A stretch of DNA of 41,230 bases from Minwuia sp. (GCA_029213165.1 JARGNO010000033.1:1-41230), one strand, 5' to 3'; positions 7,740-15,013 are shown, counted from the stretch's first letter. The notes: a model not told the origin generated them from the letters alone. Program-made: numbers and translations.

Positions 7740-8021
7740 CTACTCCGCAGCAAACATCGATTCCACAAGCTCCGGGTCCCGGCCTATCAGCCGCATGTAG
7801 GCCGATGCATATTCCGGCGGCGAAACACGTGACTGTTCCCAGTCACGCAAGGTACCGACCGGCACACGGAACCGCCTGGCGAACTCAGCCTGCGACAGAC
7901 CCAGCGCATTCCGTACCCTGCGGAACTCGCGTGCTGCATGGGCGCGGCGCAAGGCGGATTCGGGGACATCGAAGTCTTCCTGATCGGTCCGATCAGCTGG
8001 AATAGGCTCGTGCTTCACCAT
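7740..8021 (-). CDS. XRE-type HTH antitoxin of the BrnT module
   Basis: A 93-residue protein with a central helix-turn-helix: NALGLSQAEFARRFRVPVGTLRDWEQSRVSPP, about residues 38-69. The W-E-Q-S-R and following residues are typical of the antitoxin-like HTH proteins that accompany BrnT toxins. It would bind and neutralise the toxin and repress the operon. The start lies inside the 3' end of brnT (29-bp overlap). An AAGGAG sits just upstream of tandem ATG codons at 8024 and 8021. I favour 8021 because its spacing of five is better. The classical BrnA antitoxin is a ribbon-helix-helix protein, so this is the HTH variant of the module. Confidence 0.82.
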   Translation of the reverse strand: MVKHEPIPADRTDQEDFDVPESALRRAHAAREFRRVRNALGLSQAEFARRFRVPVGTLRDWEQSRVSPPEYASAYMRLIGRDPELVESMFAAE

Positions 8022-8259
8022 CATTGCTCCTTCGAACGGAGATGAAACGCACACTGTTCCCTCGCCAGACGAATATGGCGGTGTGCAGACGACCGTCGAT
8101 CAAACCGAGGATCTTGTAGCGCTCCTCACCGTCAATCCGGCGGATTGACGGAATGATCAAATGGTCCGGGTCTCCAAAGATCAACTCTCCATCAGCAAGC
8201 GACATTCCGTGCTTGGCGCGGTTGGTAATGTCCTTGGCCGGATCGAACGCGATCTTCAT
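7993..8259 (-). CDS. brnT: BrnT-family toxin (type II toxin-antitoxin, RelE-like RNase)
   Basis: The 88-residue protein begins KIAFDPAKDITNRAKHGMSLADGELIFGDP and ends with VRFISVRRSNDGEARAYSS. This is the BrnT pattern: F/W-D-x-x-K...N-x-x-K-H-G near the N-terminus, then E-E-R-Y/F, and I-S-x-R-R/K-x near the C-terminus. BrnT folds like RelE and cleaves RNA to halt growth. The conserved Lys/His (KHG) and the C-terminal Arg pair are present, so it looks intact. It is transcribed first, with the antitoxin second and overlapping, as is normal for brnTA. There is no ribosome binding site before the ATG; the promoter predicts a leaderless message. Confidence 0.88.
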   Translation of the reverse strand: MKIAFDPAKDITNRAKHGMSLADGELIFGDPDHLIIPSIRRIDGEERYKILGLIDGRLHTAIFVWRGNSVRFISVRRSNDGEARAYSS

Positions 8260-8265
8260 GGATCA

Positions 8266-8293
8266 ATTATACGGAATTTCCGTACGCGAACAA
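8266..8293 (-). promoter_or_regulatory. brnT promoter with overlapping palindromic operator
   Basis: On the minus strand, TTGTTC (8293-8288) and a perfect TATAAT (8271-8266) are spaced by 16 bases. A palindrome with arms ACGGAA and TTCCGT around one central base spans 8271-8283. It fills most of the spacer and touches the -10 box, ideal for repression by the HTH antitoxin. Transcription would begin at about 8260-8259, that is at the toxin ATG. Confidence 0.72.
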
Positions 8294-8326
8294 CTGCCAG
8301 AAGGGAAGCTCGGGTTCTATTGACTG

Positions 8327-9088
8327 CTACTGCTTGCCCGTCCGCAGGACATGCGCGTGCTCAGCATCATACAGTGCCGAGTCGCGGAAGCTGCTGGCAC
8401 CCAGCGCCGGGCCGACCAGGATCAGGGCGGTACGGGTGATCTTGCCGTCGCGGGCCTTCTGGCGGATGGTGCTCAGGGTGCCGTGGATGAACTGCTCGTC
8501 CGGCCAGCCGACGCGATAGGCGATGATCGCCGGGCAGTCGGCACCATAGAGCGGGATAAGCCGGTTCTCGATCTCCCGGATGTTGCGGACCGACAGATGG
8601 ATGGCCAGCGTCGCGCCGGTCCTGCCGATGGTCTCCAGATCCTCCCCCGGCGGCATGGCGGAAGCCTTCATGCTGGTACGCGTCAGCACCACCGTCTGCG
8701 CCACCTCCGGCACCGTCAGTTCCATCTTCAGCGCAGCGGCGGCGGCGGCAAATGCCGGAACGCCCGGCACCACGTCATAGTCGATGCCCAGCGCATCGAG
8801 GCGGCGCATCTGCTCGGCAGTCGCGCCATAGAGCGAGGGGTCGCCCGAATGCACGCGGGCAACGTCCTGCCCCTTCTCATGCGCCGCAACGATCTCCGCG
8901 ATGATCTGGTCCAGATGCAGCGGCGCGGTATCGACCACATGCGCATCCGTCGGGGCGGCGGCGACAATCGCTTCCGGCACCAGCGACCCGGCATAAAGGC
9001 AGACAGGACATTCCCGGATCAGCCGCAGCCCGCGAACCGTGATGAGTTCGGGATCGCCGGGACCGGCACCAATGAAATGAACCGTCAT
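8327..9088 (-). CDS. cobM: Precorrin-4 C11-methyltransferase
   Basis: The 253-residue protein is a SAM-dependent tetrapyrrole methylase. VHFIGAGPGDPELITVRG (residues 3-20) is the start signature of the methylase fold. VHSGDPSLYGA is the second SAM contact region, and VVPGVPAFAAAAAALKMELTVPEV and LTRTSMKASAMPPGE are typical of CobM/CbiF. It adds the C11 methyl group of the corrin ring. It is the last gene of the riboswitch-controlled operon. Its ATG overlaps the stop of the cbiG-cobJ gene by four bases. Whether it acts on precorrin-4 or cobalt-precorrin-4 depends on when cobalt is inserted, and CbiX in the operon favours early insertion. Confidence 0.94.
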   Translation of the reverse strand: MTVHFIGAGPGDPELITVRGLRLIRECPVCLYAGSLVPEAIVAAAPTDAHVVDTAPLHLDQIIAEIVAAHEKGQDVARVHSGDPSLYGATAEQMRRLDALGIDYDVVPGVPAFAAAAAALKMELTVPEVAQTVVLTRTSMKASAMPPGEDLETIGRTGATLAIHLSVRNIREIENRLIPLYGADCPAIIAYRVGWPDEQFIHGTLSTIRQKARDGKITRTALILVGPALGASSFRDSALYDAEHAHVLRTGKQ

Positions 9089-10881
9089 GTGCTCTGCCCC
9101 TCCAGCGGGCGTTTGGCGGCATAGCCGCGTGGCGTGAAGACCCGGGTGCGCCCCTGCGCGCTGCGTGTCCTGGTACTGCTGGCGCCCACCAGGACCAGCG
9201 TCAGCATGTCGACATCATCGACCCTGAGATCAGCCAGCGTGGTGACCCGCACCTGTTCCTCCGCCCGGCCAAGGTTGCTGGCCAGCACCACCGGTGTGTC
9301 GGCGGGGCGGTGCTGCAACAGGATGGTGCGGGCGTCGGCAAGCTGGGTCCGGCGGCGGCGCGAGACCGGATTGTAGAAGGCAATGACAAAGTCGCCTTCC
9401 GCTGCCGCCCGCACCCGTCCCTCGATCGCCGACCAGGGCGTCAGCAGGTCCGACAGCGAGATGGTGCAGAAGTCATGACCCAGCGGCGCACCGACCCGCG
9501 CCGCCGCGGCCTGCAGGGCGGATATGCCGGGCGCCACCGACACCTGCACCCGCGACGCGGCATCGGAGACCTGGCCATCGGCCACCAGTTCCTCCACCAG
9601 CGCCGCCATGGCATAGATCCCGGCATCGCCGGAGGAGATCAGGGCAACCTTGCGCCCCTTCCCCGCCTGCTCCAGCGCATAGGCACAGCGCTCCGTCTCC
9701 TGCCCCAGCGGGAAGGTCGTGCGCTTCGCGGCAGGCACAAGACCGGAAACAAGATCAAGATAGAGATCGTAACCGACGACCTCATCCGCTGTCGCGATCA
9801 GACGCCCGGCCTCAGGCGTGCGCCAGTCACTCATGCCCGGACCGATGCCGATCACATGAAGATGCCCCAGCGCCCGGCCTGCCGAGGTGGTATCCACCGG
9901 CTGATCGGTGCGCGCGATGGCGACCGTGGCGTTGGCGCTCTTGCGCTTCGGCACGATCAGGGTCGCGGTCTCGCCTGCCATGGCCAGGGCGGCAGCCTCG
10001 GCCACGCCGTGGCAACCAACCTCCTGAAACACGACCTCGGACGGATTGGCCAGGCGTGGCGTTTCCCGCTCCAGCGCCCCGGCATCGAACAGCCGGACCG
10101 GCAGGTCGAGCCGTGCCGCCACGTCCAGGATCGCACGCTCATCCGCCTTCAGGTCCAGCGTCGCGATGCAGGCCAGCGCACCGGGTGCCAGATCCGCCTC
10201 CTGCAGGATTTCCGCCAGCAGGGTTTCGAGTTCGTCGGTCGGACAATTGCGCGCCGCACCGATGCCCAGCACGAAACGCTGCGGATGATAGACCAGCATG
10301 GTCGCGCCACCTTCCGCCGCGCGCTCCGTCGCCATCAGCACGACATCCTCGCCCTCCGGCGGTCGGGACGCAGGGTCGAAGGGCCATTCGCCCACGATGT
10401 GTGCGCCGCCGCCCGCGATCAGGCGCGCCATGACTCCCTTCGCATCCTCGGGATTGGCGAGGGACCAGCCGGAAGGCGGCGCATCCAGCGCCAGTCCCAA
10501 CCGAGTGTCACCAGCGGTCGTGATCGCGGCTTCGCCACCCGTCGCGGTCGCGACTTCCCGTGCCAATGCATTGGCGCCACGATGACCGCCAAGCAGTGGC
10601 ACCACATGGTTCCCGTCGGCAGATACCGCGACCACCGGCTGTTCCTGCCGCTTGTCCGACAGGCTGGCCGCGACACCCCGGATCAGGATGCCCGCCGCGC
10701 AGATCCCGATGGTTGGAACCCCGGCCCGGAACAGGCTGTCGAGGCGTTCCATGGCATTGTCAAAGGGGCTGTCCACACCGGCACGCCCGGTCGGGCCATG
10801 GACCTCTCCACCGGTCGCAGCAGCGATGCGCCGCGCCAGCGGCAGCGCCGCCGGATCAAGAATGACAATGGCCGGTTTCAT
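9085..10881 (-). CDS. CbiG-CobJ fusion: cobalt-precorrin-5A hydrolase / precorrin-3B C17-methyltransferase
   Basis: The 598-residue product joins two enzymes of corrin synthesis. Residues 1 to about 330 are CbiG. The N-terminal half includes IGICAAGILIRG and VVPLLGGHRGANALA, near 58-108. The CbiG C-terminal/CobE-like part is VLGIGAARNCPTDELETLL and FQEVGCHGVAEAAALA, near 204-302. From about residue 340, LHVIGIGPGMSDWRTPEA opens a CobJ/CbiH methylase. It continues with ISSGDAGIYAMAALV and the motif GHDFCTISLSDLLTPW, ending in VFTPRGY near the C-terminus. Such fusions are known in proteobacteria. CbiG opens the delta-lactone during ring contraction, typical of the cobalt-early route. Start and stop overlap cobI and cobM by four bases. 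Confidence 0.93.
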   Translation of the reverse strand: MKPAIVILDPAALPLARRIAAATGGEVHGPTGRAGVDSPFDNAMERLDSLFRAGVPTIGICAAGILIRGVAASLSDKRQEQPVVAVSADGNHVVPLLGGHRGANALAREVATATGGEAAITTAGDTRLGLALDAPPSGWSLANPEDAKGVMARLIAGGGAHIVGEWPFDPASRPPEGEDVVLMATERAAEGGATMLVYHPQRFVLGIGAARNCPTDELETLLAEILQEADLAPGALACIATLDLKADERAILDVAARLDLPVRLFDAGALERETPRLANPSEVVFQEVGCHGVAEAAALAMAGETATLIVPKRKSANATVAIARTDQPVDTTSAGRALGHLHVIGIGPGMSDWRTPEAGRLIATADEVVGYDLYLDLVSGLVPAAKRTTFPLGQETERCAYALEQAGKGRKVALISSGDAGIYAMAALVEELVADGQVSDAASRVQVSVAPGISALQAAAARVGAPLGHDFCTISLSDLLTPWSAIEGRVRAAAEGDFVIAFYNPVSRRRRTQLADARTILLQHRPADTPVVLASNLGRAEEQVRVTTLADLRVDDVDMLTLVLVGASSTRTRSAQGRTRVFTPRGYAAKRPLEGQST

Positions 10882-11573
10882 GCCGCGTCCCCTGCAGGAA
10901 TGATGATGGTCGCGAAATAGGGCAGGACATCCTGATCGGCTGCGAAGGGCCGGACCGTCTGCCGTTCGGTGGAGACTTCCTCCACCACCATGGCCCGGTC
11001 CAGCAGACCCAGGTCCGCCAGTACCCGCCCGATGCGCCTGGCATGACGCCCGACCTTGATGATCGCCGCTGAATCCAGGGCCGAAAGCCGCTTCCGCAGA
11101 TCGGCGTCGGAAAGGGTTCCAGGCACGATCCCGAAGCTTTCGCTGCGCCGCGCCAGCGGTTGCCGGAGTTCGGCGGCACAGGCGACGAAGGATGGCAGTC
11201 CGGGCACCACCTCAACCGGGAAATCCGCCTGTAACCGCGCCATCAGGTAGATGAAGGAGCCATAGAGCAGCGGATCGCCCTCGCACAGGAAGGCAACGTC
11301 GTGGCCTGCGGCCAGTTCCCGCGCCATCACGGTCGCAGCCACGTCATAGGCCGCTTGCCCTTCCGCCGGGTCAGCCCGCATCGGCATGTCGACGGGCAGC
11401 AGGCGGGCTCCGGCGCGAATGGCGGCGGAGGCCGTGGACCGCGCCCGCGACGGTCGCCCGTCAGCGCCGATGAAGGCAACCACAGCCGCCGCATTGATGA
11501 TCCGCCAGGCGCGGTAGGTCATCAGTTCCGGGTCCCCCGGCCCGACACCGACGCCATACAGGGTTCCGCTCAT
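10878..11573 (-). CDS. cobI: Precorrin-2 C20-methyltransferase
   Basis: The 231-residue protein starts SGTLYGVGVGPGDPELMTYRAWRII, the CobI/CbiL form of the tetrapyrrole methylase N-terminus. It continues with FLCEGDPLLYGSFIYLMARL and VEVVPGLPSFVACAA, the second and third conserved blocks. It makes precorrin-3A (or its cobalt form), the first methylation after the branch to cobalamin. I chose the ATG at 11573 because it overlaps the cobL stop by four bases and places the glycine-rich loop at the usual distance. An in-frame start six codons upstream lies within cobL. Confidence 0.94.
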   Translation of the reverse strand: MSGTLYGVGVGPGDPELMTYRAWRIINAAAVVAFIGADGRPSRARSTASAAIRAGARLLPVDMPMRADPAEGQAAYDVAATVMARELAAGHDVAFLCEGDPLLYGSFIYLMARLQADFPVEVVPGLPSFVACAAELRQPLARRSESFGIVPGTLSDADLRKRLSALDSAAIIKVGRHARRIGRVLADLGLLDRAMVVEEVSTERQTVRPFAADQDVLPYFATIIIPAGDAA

Positions 11574-12784
11574 GCCCGAGTCACCGCCCATTGCATGACG
11601 GGCATGGCGGGACGCCAGCCGTTCATCGCGCCCACGGGACCGGCCCGCTCCACCAGCATCCGCGTCAGGTCGCCGCCGCGTTCTTGCCAGAGTGCTGTCA
11701 GAACGGTCTGCCCCTCCACCGTGACCGCATTCGCCACCAGCCGCCCGCCCGGCGCGAGTGCATTCCAGCAGGCATCAAGTACGGCCCGGTCCGAGACGCC
11801 ACCCCCGACAAAGACCGCATCGGGCGCGTCCAGATCCGCCAGCCCCCCCGGTGCCGTGTCGGGGCTGAGGTCCAGCCCCGGCACCCCCAGCGTCACCGCA
11901 TTGCGGGCCGCCATGGCACGACGCTCCACGTTTGGTTCCAGCCCCGTGGCGCGCATCCGGTCGCCCGACCGCAGCCATTCGATGGCGACAGAGCCACAGC
12001 CGGCGCCGATATCCCAGAGATGCTGCCCCGGTTGCGGGGCAAGGCGTGCCAGGGCCACCGCCCTGACCTCCCGCTTCGTCATCTTGCCGTCATGCTCGAA
12101 GGCATCGTCGGGCAGGCCAGCCACGCGGGACAGCGGCACCTGCCCCGGCACGGGCCGGCATTCAATGGCCAGAACGTTCAGCGCGGGTAGCCTGTCCACG
12201 TCCGGCACACCGTTGACCGTCATCTCCTGCCGGGTTTCATGCGGCCCACCAAGCTGGCCGAGCACGGTCATGCGGCTGTCGCCATATCCGTTGTCGCGCA
12301 GGACCTGGGCGGCGGCATGGATCGTCTGCGCGTCACTGGTGAGGCAGAGCAGACGCGCACCGGGGGCCAGATGCAGTGCCAGCGCGGCCACCGGTCGCCC
12401 GTGAATGCTGATGCAGCCGGTATCCTGAAGCGGCCACCCCATCCGCGCGGCGGCCAGGCTGTATGACGACGGCACCGGCAGGAACGTGACCTCCGACGCG
12501 GGAAAGTGCTGCATCAGCCGGGCGCCGACCCCGAACCAGAGCGGATCACCGCTGGCCATGACGACAGTGCGACGGCCACGATGCCCGACCAATTCGGCCA
12601 CGCCCGCCCGGAACGGTCGTGGCCAGGCCCGTGTTTCACGGCCCTCAGCCAGTGGACCCAGCAATTCGAGATGGCGCTTGCCGCCGAAGACCGTCTCCGC
12701 ATCGCGGATCAGGGATCTGGCGGCGGCGGAAAGTCCCTGCGCGCCGTCCTCCCCTATTCCAATGACGTGCAGCCAGACACTCAT
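11570..12784 (-). CDS. cobL: Precorrin-6B C5,15-methyltransferase (decarboxylating), CbiE-CbiT fusion
   Basis: The 404-residue protein has both CobL domains. The N-terminal CbiE-type methylase has LHVIGIGEDGAQGLS at 5-19, MASGDPLWFGVGA at 76-88 and VPSSYSLAAARMGWPLQD at 104-121. The C-terminal CbiT part starts near MTKREVRAVALARL (about 235) and carries the SAM motif DIGAGCGSVAIEW at 258-270. It methylates C5 and C15 and removes the C12 acetate carboxyl. The ATG overlaps the cobH stop by four bases. Length is normal for the fusion. Confidence 0.95.
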   Translation of the reverse strand: MSVWLHVIGIGEDGAQGLSAAARSLIRDAETVFGGKRHLELLGPLAEGRETRAWPRPFRAGVAELVGHRGRRTVVMASGDPLWFGVGARLMQHFPASEVTFLPVPSSYSLAAARMGWPLQDTGCISIHGRPVAALALHLAPGARLLCLTSDAQTIHAAAQVLRDNGYGDSRMTVLGQLGGPHETRQEMTVNGVPDVDRLPALNVLAIECRPVPGQVPLSRVAGLPDDAFEHDGKMTKREVRAVALARLAPQPGQHLWDIGAGCGSVAIEWLRSGDRMRATGLEPNVERRAMAARNAVTLGVPGLDLSPDTAPGGLADLDAPDAVFVGGGVSDRAVLDACWNALAPGGRLVANAVTVEGQTVLTALWQERGGDLTRMLVERAGPVGAMNGWRPAMPVMQWAVTRA

Positions 12785-13416
12785 CGTGCGGCCTCAACGG
12801 CCAGCGCGTTGACTGCGGCGGCGGCAATGGCGCTGCCTCCCTGTCGGCCATGCAGGGTCATGAAGGGGACACCGCGCGGGTTCCTTGCCAGTTCGGCCTT
12901 GGACTCTGCGGCACCGACGAACCCCACCGGAAACCCCAGGATCAACGCGGGCCTGGGCCAGCCCGCGTCCAGCAACTCCAGCAGGTGAAACAATGCCGTC
13001 GGGGCATTGCCGATGACAACGATGGCACCTGCCAGGTGCGGTCGCCAGAGTTCCACTGCAGCGGCGGAGCGGGTGTTGCCGATCTCGCGCGCGCGGTCTG
13101 GAACGCTCGCGTCATTGAGCGTTGTCACGACAGGCGACGCGCCGGGCAACAGCCGCCGGATGATCCCCATCTCCACCATCCGCGCGTCACACAGGATCGC
13201 GGCACCCCGGCGCAACGCGGCAAGCCCCGCCTCCACTGCAGTGTCGGAGCAGGCAATATGGGGTGCGATCCCGACCATGCCGCAGGCGTGGATCAGACGG
13301 GTCGCGATCAGGTGCATGGCGGGGGAGAGGTGACCCAGGTCGCTCTCGGCGGCAACAGTCGCGAAGGACTGCCGGTAGATCGCATCCGGGTCACGCTCGT
13401 AATCGAGCGGTGTCAC
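12781..13416 (-). CDS. cobH: Precorrin-8X methylmutase
   Basis: The 211-residue protein begins LDYERDPDAIYRQSFATVAAESDL, standard for CobH/CbiC. The catalytic histidine sits at residue 43 (RLIHACGMVGIA), the same number as in the characterised CobH. VVIGNAPTALFHLLELL and VGFVGAAESKAEL are the other conserved blocks. It moves the C11 methyl group to C12, producing hydrogenobyrinate or cobyrinate. The start is a GTG at 13416, one base after the cbiX stop; the Asp-Tyr-x-Arg-Asp-Pro opening of the family fixes it closely. Translation is likely coupled to cbiX because no well-placed separate ribosome binding site is visible. Confidence 0.95.
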   Translation of the reverse strand: MTPLDYERDPDAIYRQSFATVAAESDLGHLSPAMHLIATRLIHACGMVGIAPHIACSDTAVEAGLAALRRGAAILCDARMVEMGIIRRLLPGASPVVTTLNDASVPDRAREIGNTRSAAAVELWRPHLAGAIVVIGNAPTALFHLLELLDAGWPRPALILGFPVGFVGAAESKAELARNPRGVPFMTLHGRQGGSAIAAAAVNALAVEAAR

Positions 13417-13417
13417 C

Positions 13418-14488
13418 TCATCCCCCGGATTTCATGCTGCGCGGCCCGTGGGGGTGATCGGCGTGCGGATAGGGATGGTGATGATGGGCATGGTCGTGCC
13501 CGTGGTCGTGCCCATGCCCGTGGTCGTGCCCGTGGTCATGGTCATGGTCGTGCTCATGCGCATGGTCATGCGTTGCATCGCCGGATCCGATCCCCTCCAC
13601 ATGATGGTGGTGACTCTCCTGCGCCAGACCGACCTCGGCCTCGAACCCCAGAACCTGCGTGCGGTACTTGCACATGCCGCAATTCATCAGGTTCTGGCCA
13701 TCGACGATCTCGTGCACCCGGTCGACAAAGGTGTCGATCACCCGCGCATGATCATTCAGGTAACCGGCCTTCACGAAACAGATGTCGGGATGCTTCGCCG
13801 CCACCTGATCGGTGTAGCTGTAGATCCGCTCCACCAGGATTCCGGTGAACAGGAAATAGGGAAAGACGATGATCCGGCGATAGCCGAGCCGGGCCGCATG
13901 TTCCAGCGCGGGCGCCACCAGCGGAAAGGTAACCCCGGAATAGGCCGTCTCGCACCAGCCGAAGCCCATCCCCTCCCACAGCATCCGCGCAACCTTGGCG
14001 ACATTGCTGTTGGCATCCGGATCGGAGGAACCACGCCCGACGACGACCAGCATCGTCTCGTGCAGCGACAGTTCACCATGTTCGGCATTGGCCGCCGCCA
14101 CGGCCTGCGCCACCCGGTCACCGGCGGCCTGCAACATCTTCAGATCAACCGCCAGTTCACGGCCATAGTCGATCCGGCAGCCATTCTGCGCGGCGTAGGT
14201 GTTCAGGACCGAGGGAATGTCGTTCTTCGCGTGTCCTGCGGCGAACAGCATGCCCGGCACCGCAAGGACACGTTTCACGCCCTGCGCCAGCAGGTTGTCG
14301 AGGCCGTCGCGAATGATCGGGCGCGCGAACTCCAGGTAGCCATAGTCCACCGGCACGCCGGGAAACCTGTCCCGCAACCGCTCAGAAACCTGCGCGAACT
14401 CGGCCACCGCGCGCTCGTCACGGCTGCCATGGCCGCAGACCATGATGCCGGTTCCGTCCGGCAGTTTCGCAGGCTCCTGGATGGCCAT
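13418..14488 (-). CDS. cbiX: Sirohydrochlorin cobaltochelatase CbiX, long form with Fe-S motif and His-rich tail
   Basis: The 356-residue protein has two CbiX repeats. The first starts GIMVCGHGSRDERAVAEF, with the metal-site histidine in CGHGS, and includes LEFARPIIRDGLDNLL and PGMLFAAGHAKNDIP. The second starts MLVVVGRGSSDPDANSNVAK and includes PYFLFTGILVERI. Beyond the chelatase core lies MNCGMC, the M-x-C-x-x-C motif that binds an iron-sulfur cluster in long CbiX proteins. A tail of about 50 residues dominated by His-Asp and His-Gly pairs follows and likely buffers cobalt. It inserts cobalt early. The ATG at 14488 has GAGG upstream; a GTG one codon earlier is possible. It overlaps the upstream stop. 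Confidence 0.94.
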   Translation of the reverse strand: MAIQEPAKLPDGTGIMVCGHGSRDERAVAEFAQVSERLRDRFPGVPVDYGYLEFARPIIRDGLDNLLAQGVKRVLAVPGMLFAAGHAKNDIPSVLNTYAAQNGCRIDYGRELAVDLKMLQAAGDRVAQAVAAANAEHGELSLHETMLVVVGRGSSDPDANSNVAKVARMLWEGMGFGWCETAYSGVTFPLVAPALEHAARLGYRRIIVFPYFLFTGILVERIYSYTDQVAAKHPDICFVKAGYLNDHARVIDTFVDRVHEIVDGQNLMNCGMCKYRTQVLGFEAEVGLAQESHHHHVEGIGSGDATHDHAHEHDHDHDHGHDHGHGHDHGHDHAHHHHPYPHADHPHGPRSMKSGG

Positions 14489-14724
14489 CACGCGGCCTCC
14501 TCAGCCGTCTGATCACCGCCCTCGGTCTGGGATTCAGCCTCATCGTCGGTGCGTTCGCCGCGTTTGCGCAGCTTGGCGGCAATGGCAGCGACCGCCACCG
14601 CACCGACCACGGCGGCAACGCCGACCCAATGGCTGTGACCGGCCAGTTCGCCGACATGGCCGACATGAGCCAGCGCACCAACCGGCACGATGAAGACAGA
14701 AATGGTTCCAAGGACAAGGCGCAT
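14488..14724 (-). CDS. Small His-containing membrane protein heading the cobalamin operon (DUF6732-like)
   Basis: The 78-residue product has a signal-like N-terminus (LVLGTISVFIVPVGALA), then HVGHVGELAGHSHWVGVAAVVGAVAVAAIAAKLRKRG and an acidic tail. After cleavage, four histidines close to the new N-terminus would face the periplasm before a membrane span, a typical metal-handling layout. This resembles a family (DUF6732, from memory) seen at the head of alphaproteobacterial cobalamin operons. A role in cobalt supply is inferred from the histidines and from being first under the riboswitch. The ATG at 14724 is seven bases after GGGGGAG, which lies inside the sequestering hairpin. Confidence 0.75.
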   Translation of the reverse strand: MRLVLGTISVFIVPVGALAHVGHVGELAGHSHWVGVAAVVGAVAVAAIAAKLRKRGERTDDEAESQTEGGDQTAEEAA

Positions 14725-14732
14725 CGGACTGC

Positions 14733-14774
14733 TCCCCCTTCGTTGCATTGCGACCGGATGGCAACGACGGGGGA
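14733..14774 (-). promoter_or_regulatory. Ribosome-binding-site sequestering hairpin of the cobalamin riboswitch
   Basis: Arms TCCCCC (plus strand 14733-14738) and GGGGGA (14769-14774) pair, then a 2x2 internal loop. Then CGTTGC (14741-14746) pairs with GCAACG (14761-14766), closing a 14-base loop. On the minus-strand RNA, the purine arm is the GGGGGA of the only good Shine-Dalgarno sequence for the first gene (ATG 14724). The hairpin has no following U-tract. This fits a translational expression platform rather than an intrinsic terminator. Confidence 0.72.
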
Positions 14775-14775
14775 C

Positions 14776-14935
14776 ATGCGCCCGACAAGGGGCGCGGTCC
14801 CTGACACTCCACCGGACAGTTCGGGCCTGGTCCCCGGTTTGGGTCGACCGCCACCGAAATCGTTTCAGCCCCTTCGCGGATTCGACTCCGGGGCGCTATC
14901 CATCGTCGGAACCTACGGCCCCGCGTGTTGCACTG
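14776..14935 (-). promoter_or_regulatory. Cobalamin riboswitch aptamer
   Basis: Read on the minus strand, the leader contains, in the right order, the conserved landmarks of the B12 element. These are GGTTCC (plus 14908-14913), CGGTGG (14851-14856), CCCGAACTGT (14816-14825, consensus CCCGCAACTGT with one base missing), and the B12 box GTCAGGGACCGCGCC (about 14791-14805). An alternative hairpin with arms GCGCCC/GGGCGC (14778-14783 and 14790-14795) overlaps the end of the B12 box and may act as the competing structure. The element controls the operon from the small membrane protein through cobM. Exact ends are uncertain. Confidence 0.82.
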
Positions 14936-14997
14936 CAATGCGAAAGGCGACATTCGCTGTTTCAATCCTGCCCCGCGAGAGTCGCGGTTTCGCATTG
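14936..14997. repeat. Long inverted repeat in the divergent cobalamin promoter region
   Basis: Perfect 10-bp arms CAATGCGAAA (14936-14945) and TTTCGCATTG (14988-14997) are 42 bases apart. Inner arms CGAC (14948-14951) and GTCG (14981-14984) extend the symmetry. The repeat lies between the riboswitch aptamer and the cobC start. It may be a regulator binding site serving both directions or a leader stem. No U-tract follows on either strand. Confidence 0.6.
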
Positions 14998-15013
14998 ACC
15001 GGACGCGGTGCGC

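Noticed and set aside
7589-8326. Possible attachment-site repeat of the tRNA-Glu 3' end.
   Set aside because: I found no second copy of the tRNA 3' terminus in the following kilobase and no integrase gene.
9310-10920. 536-codon plus-strand frame opposite cbiG-cobJ.
   Set aside because: Shadow of the minus-strand gene; composition is Arg/His/Gly-rich, with no recognisable domain.
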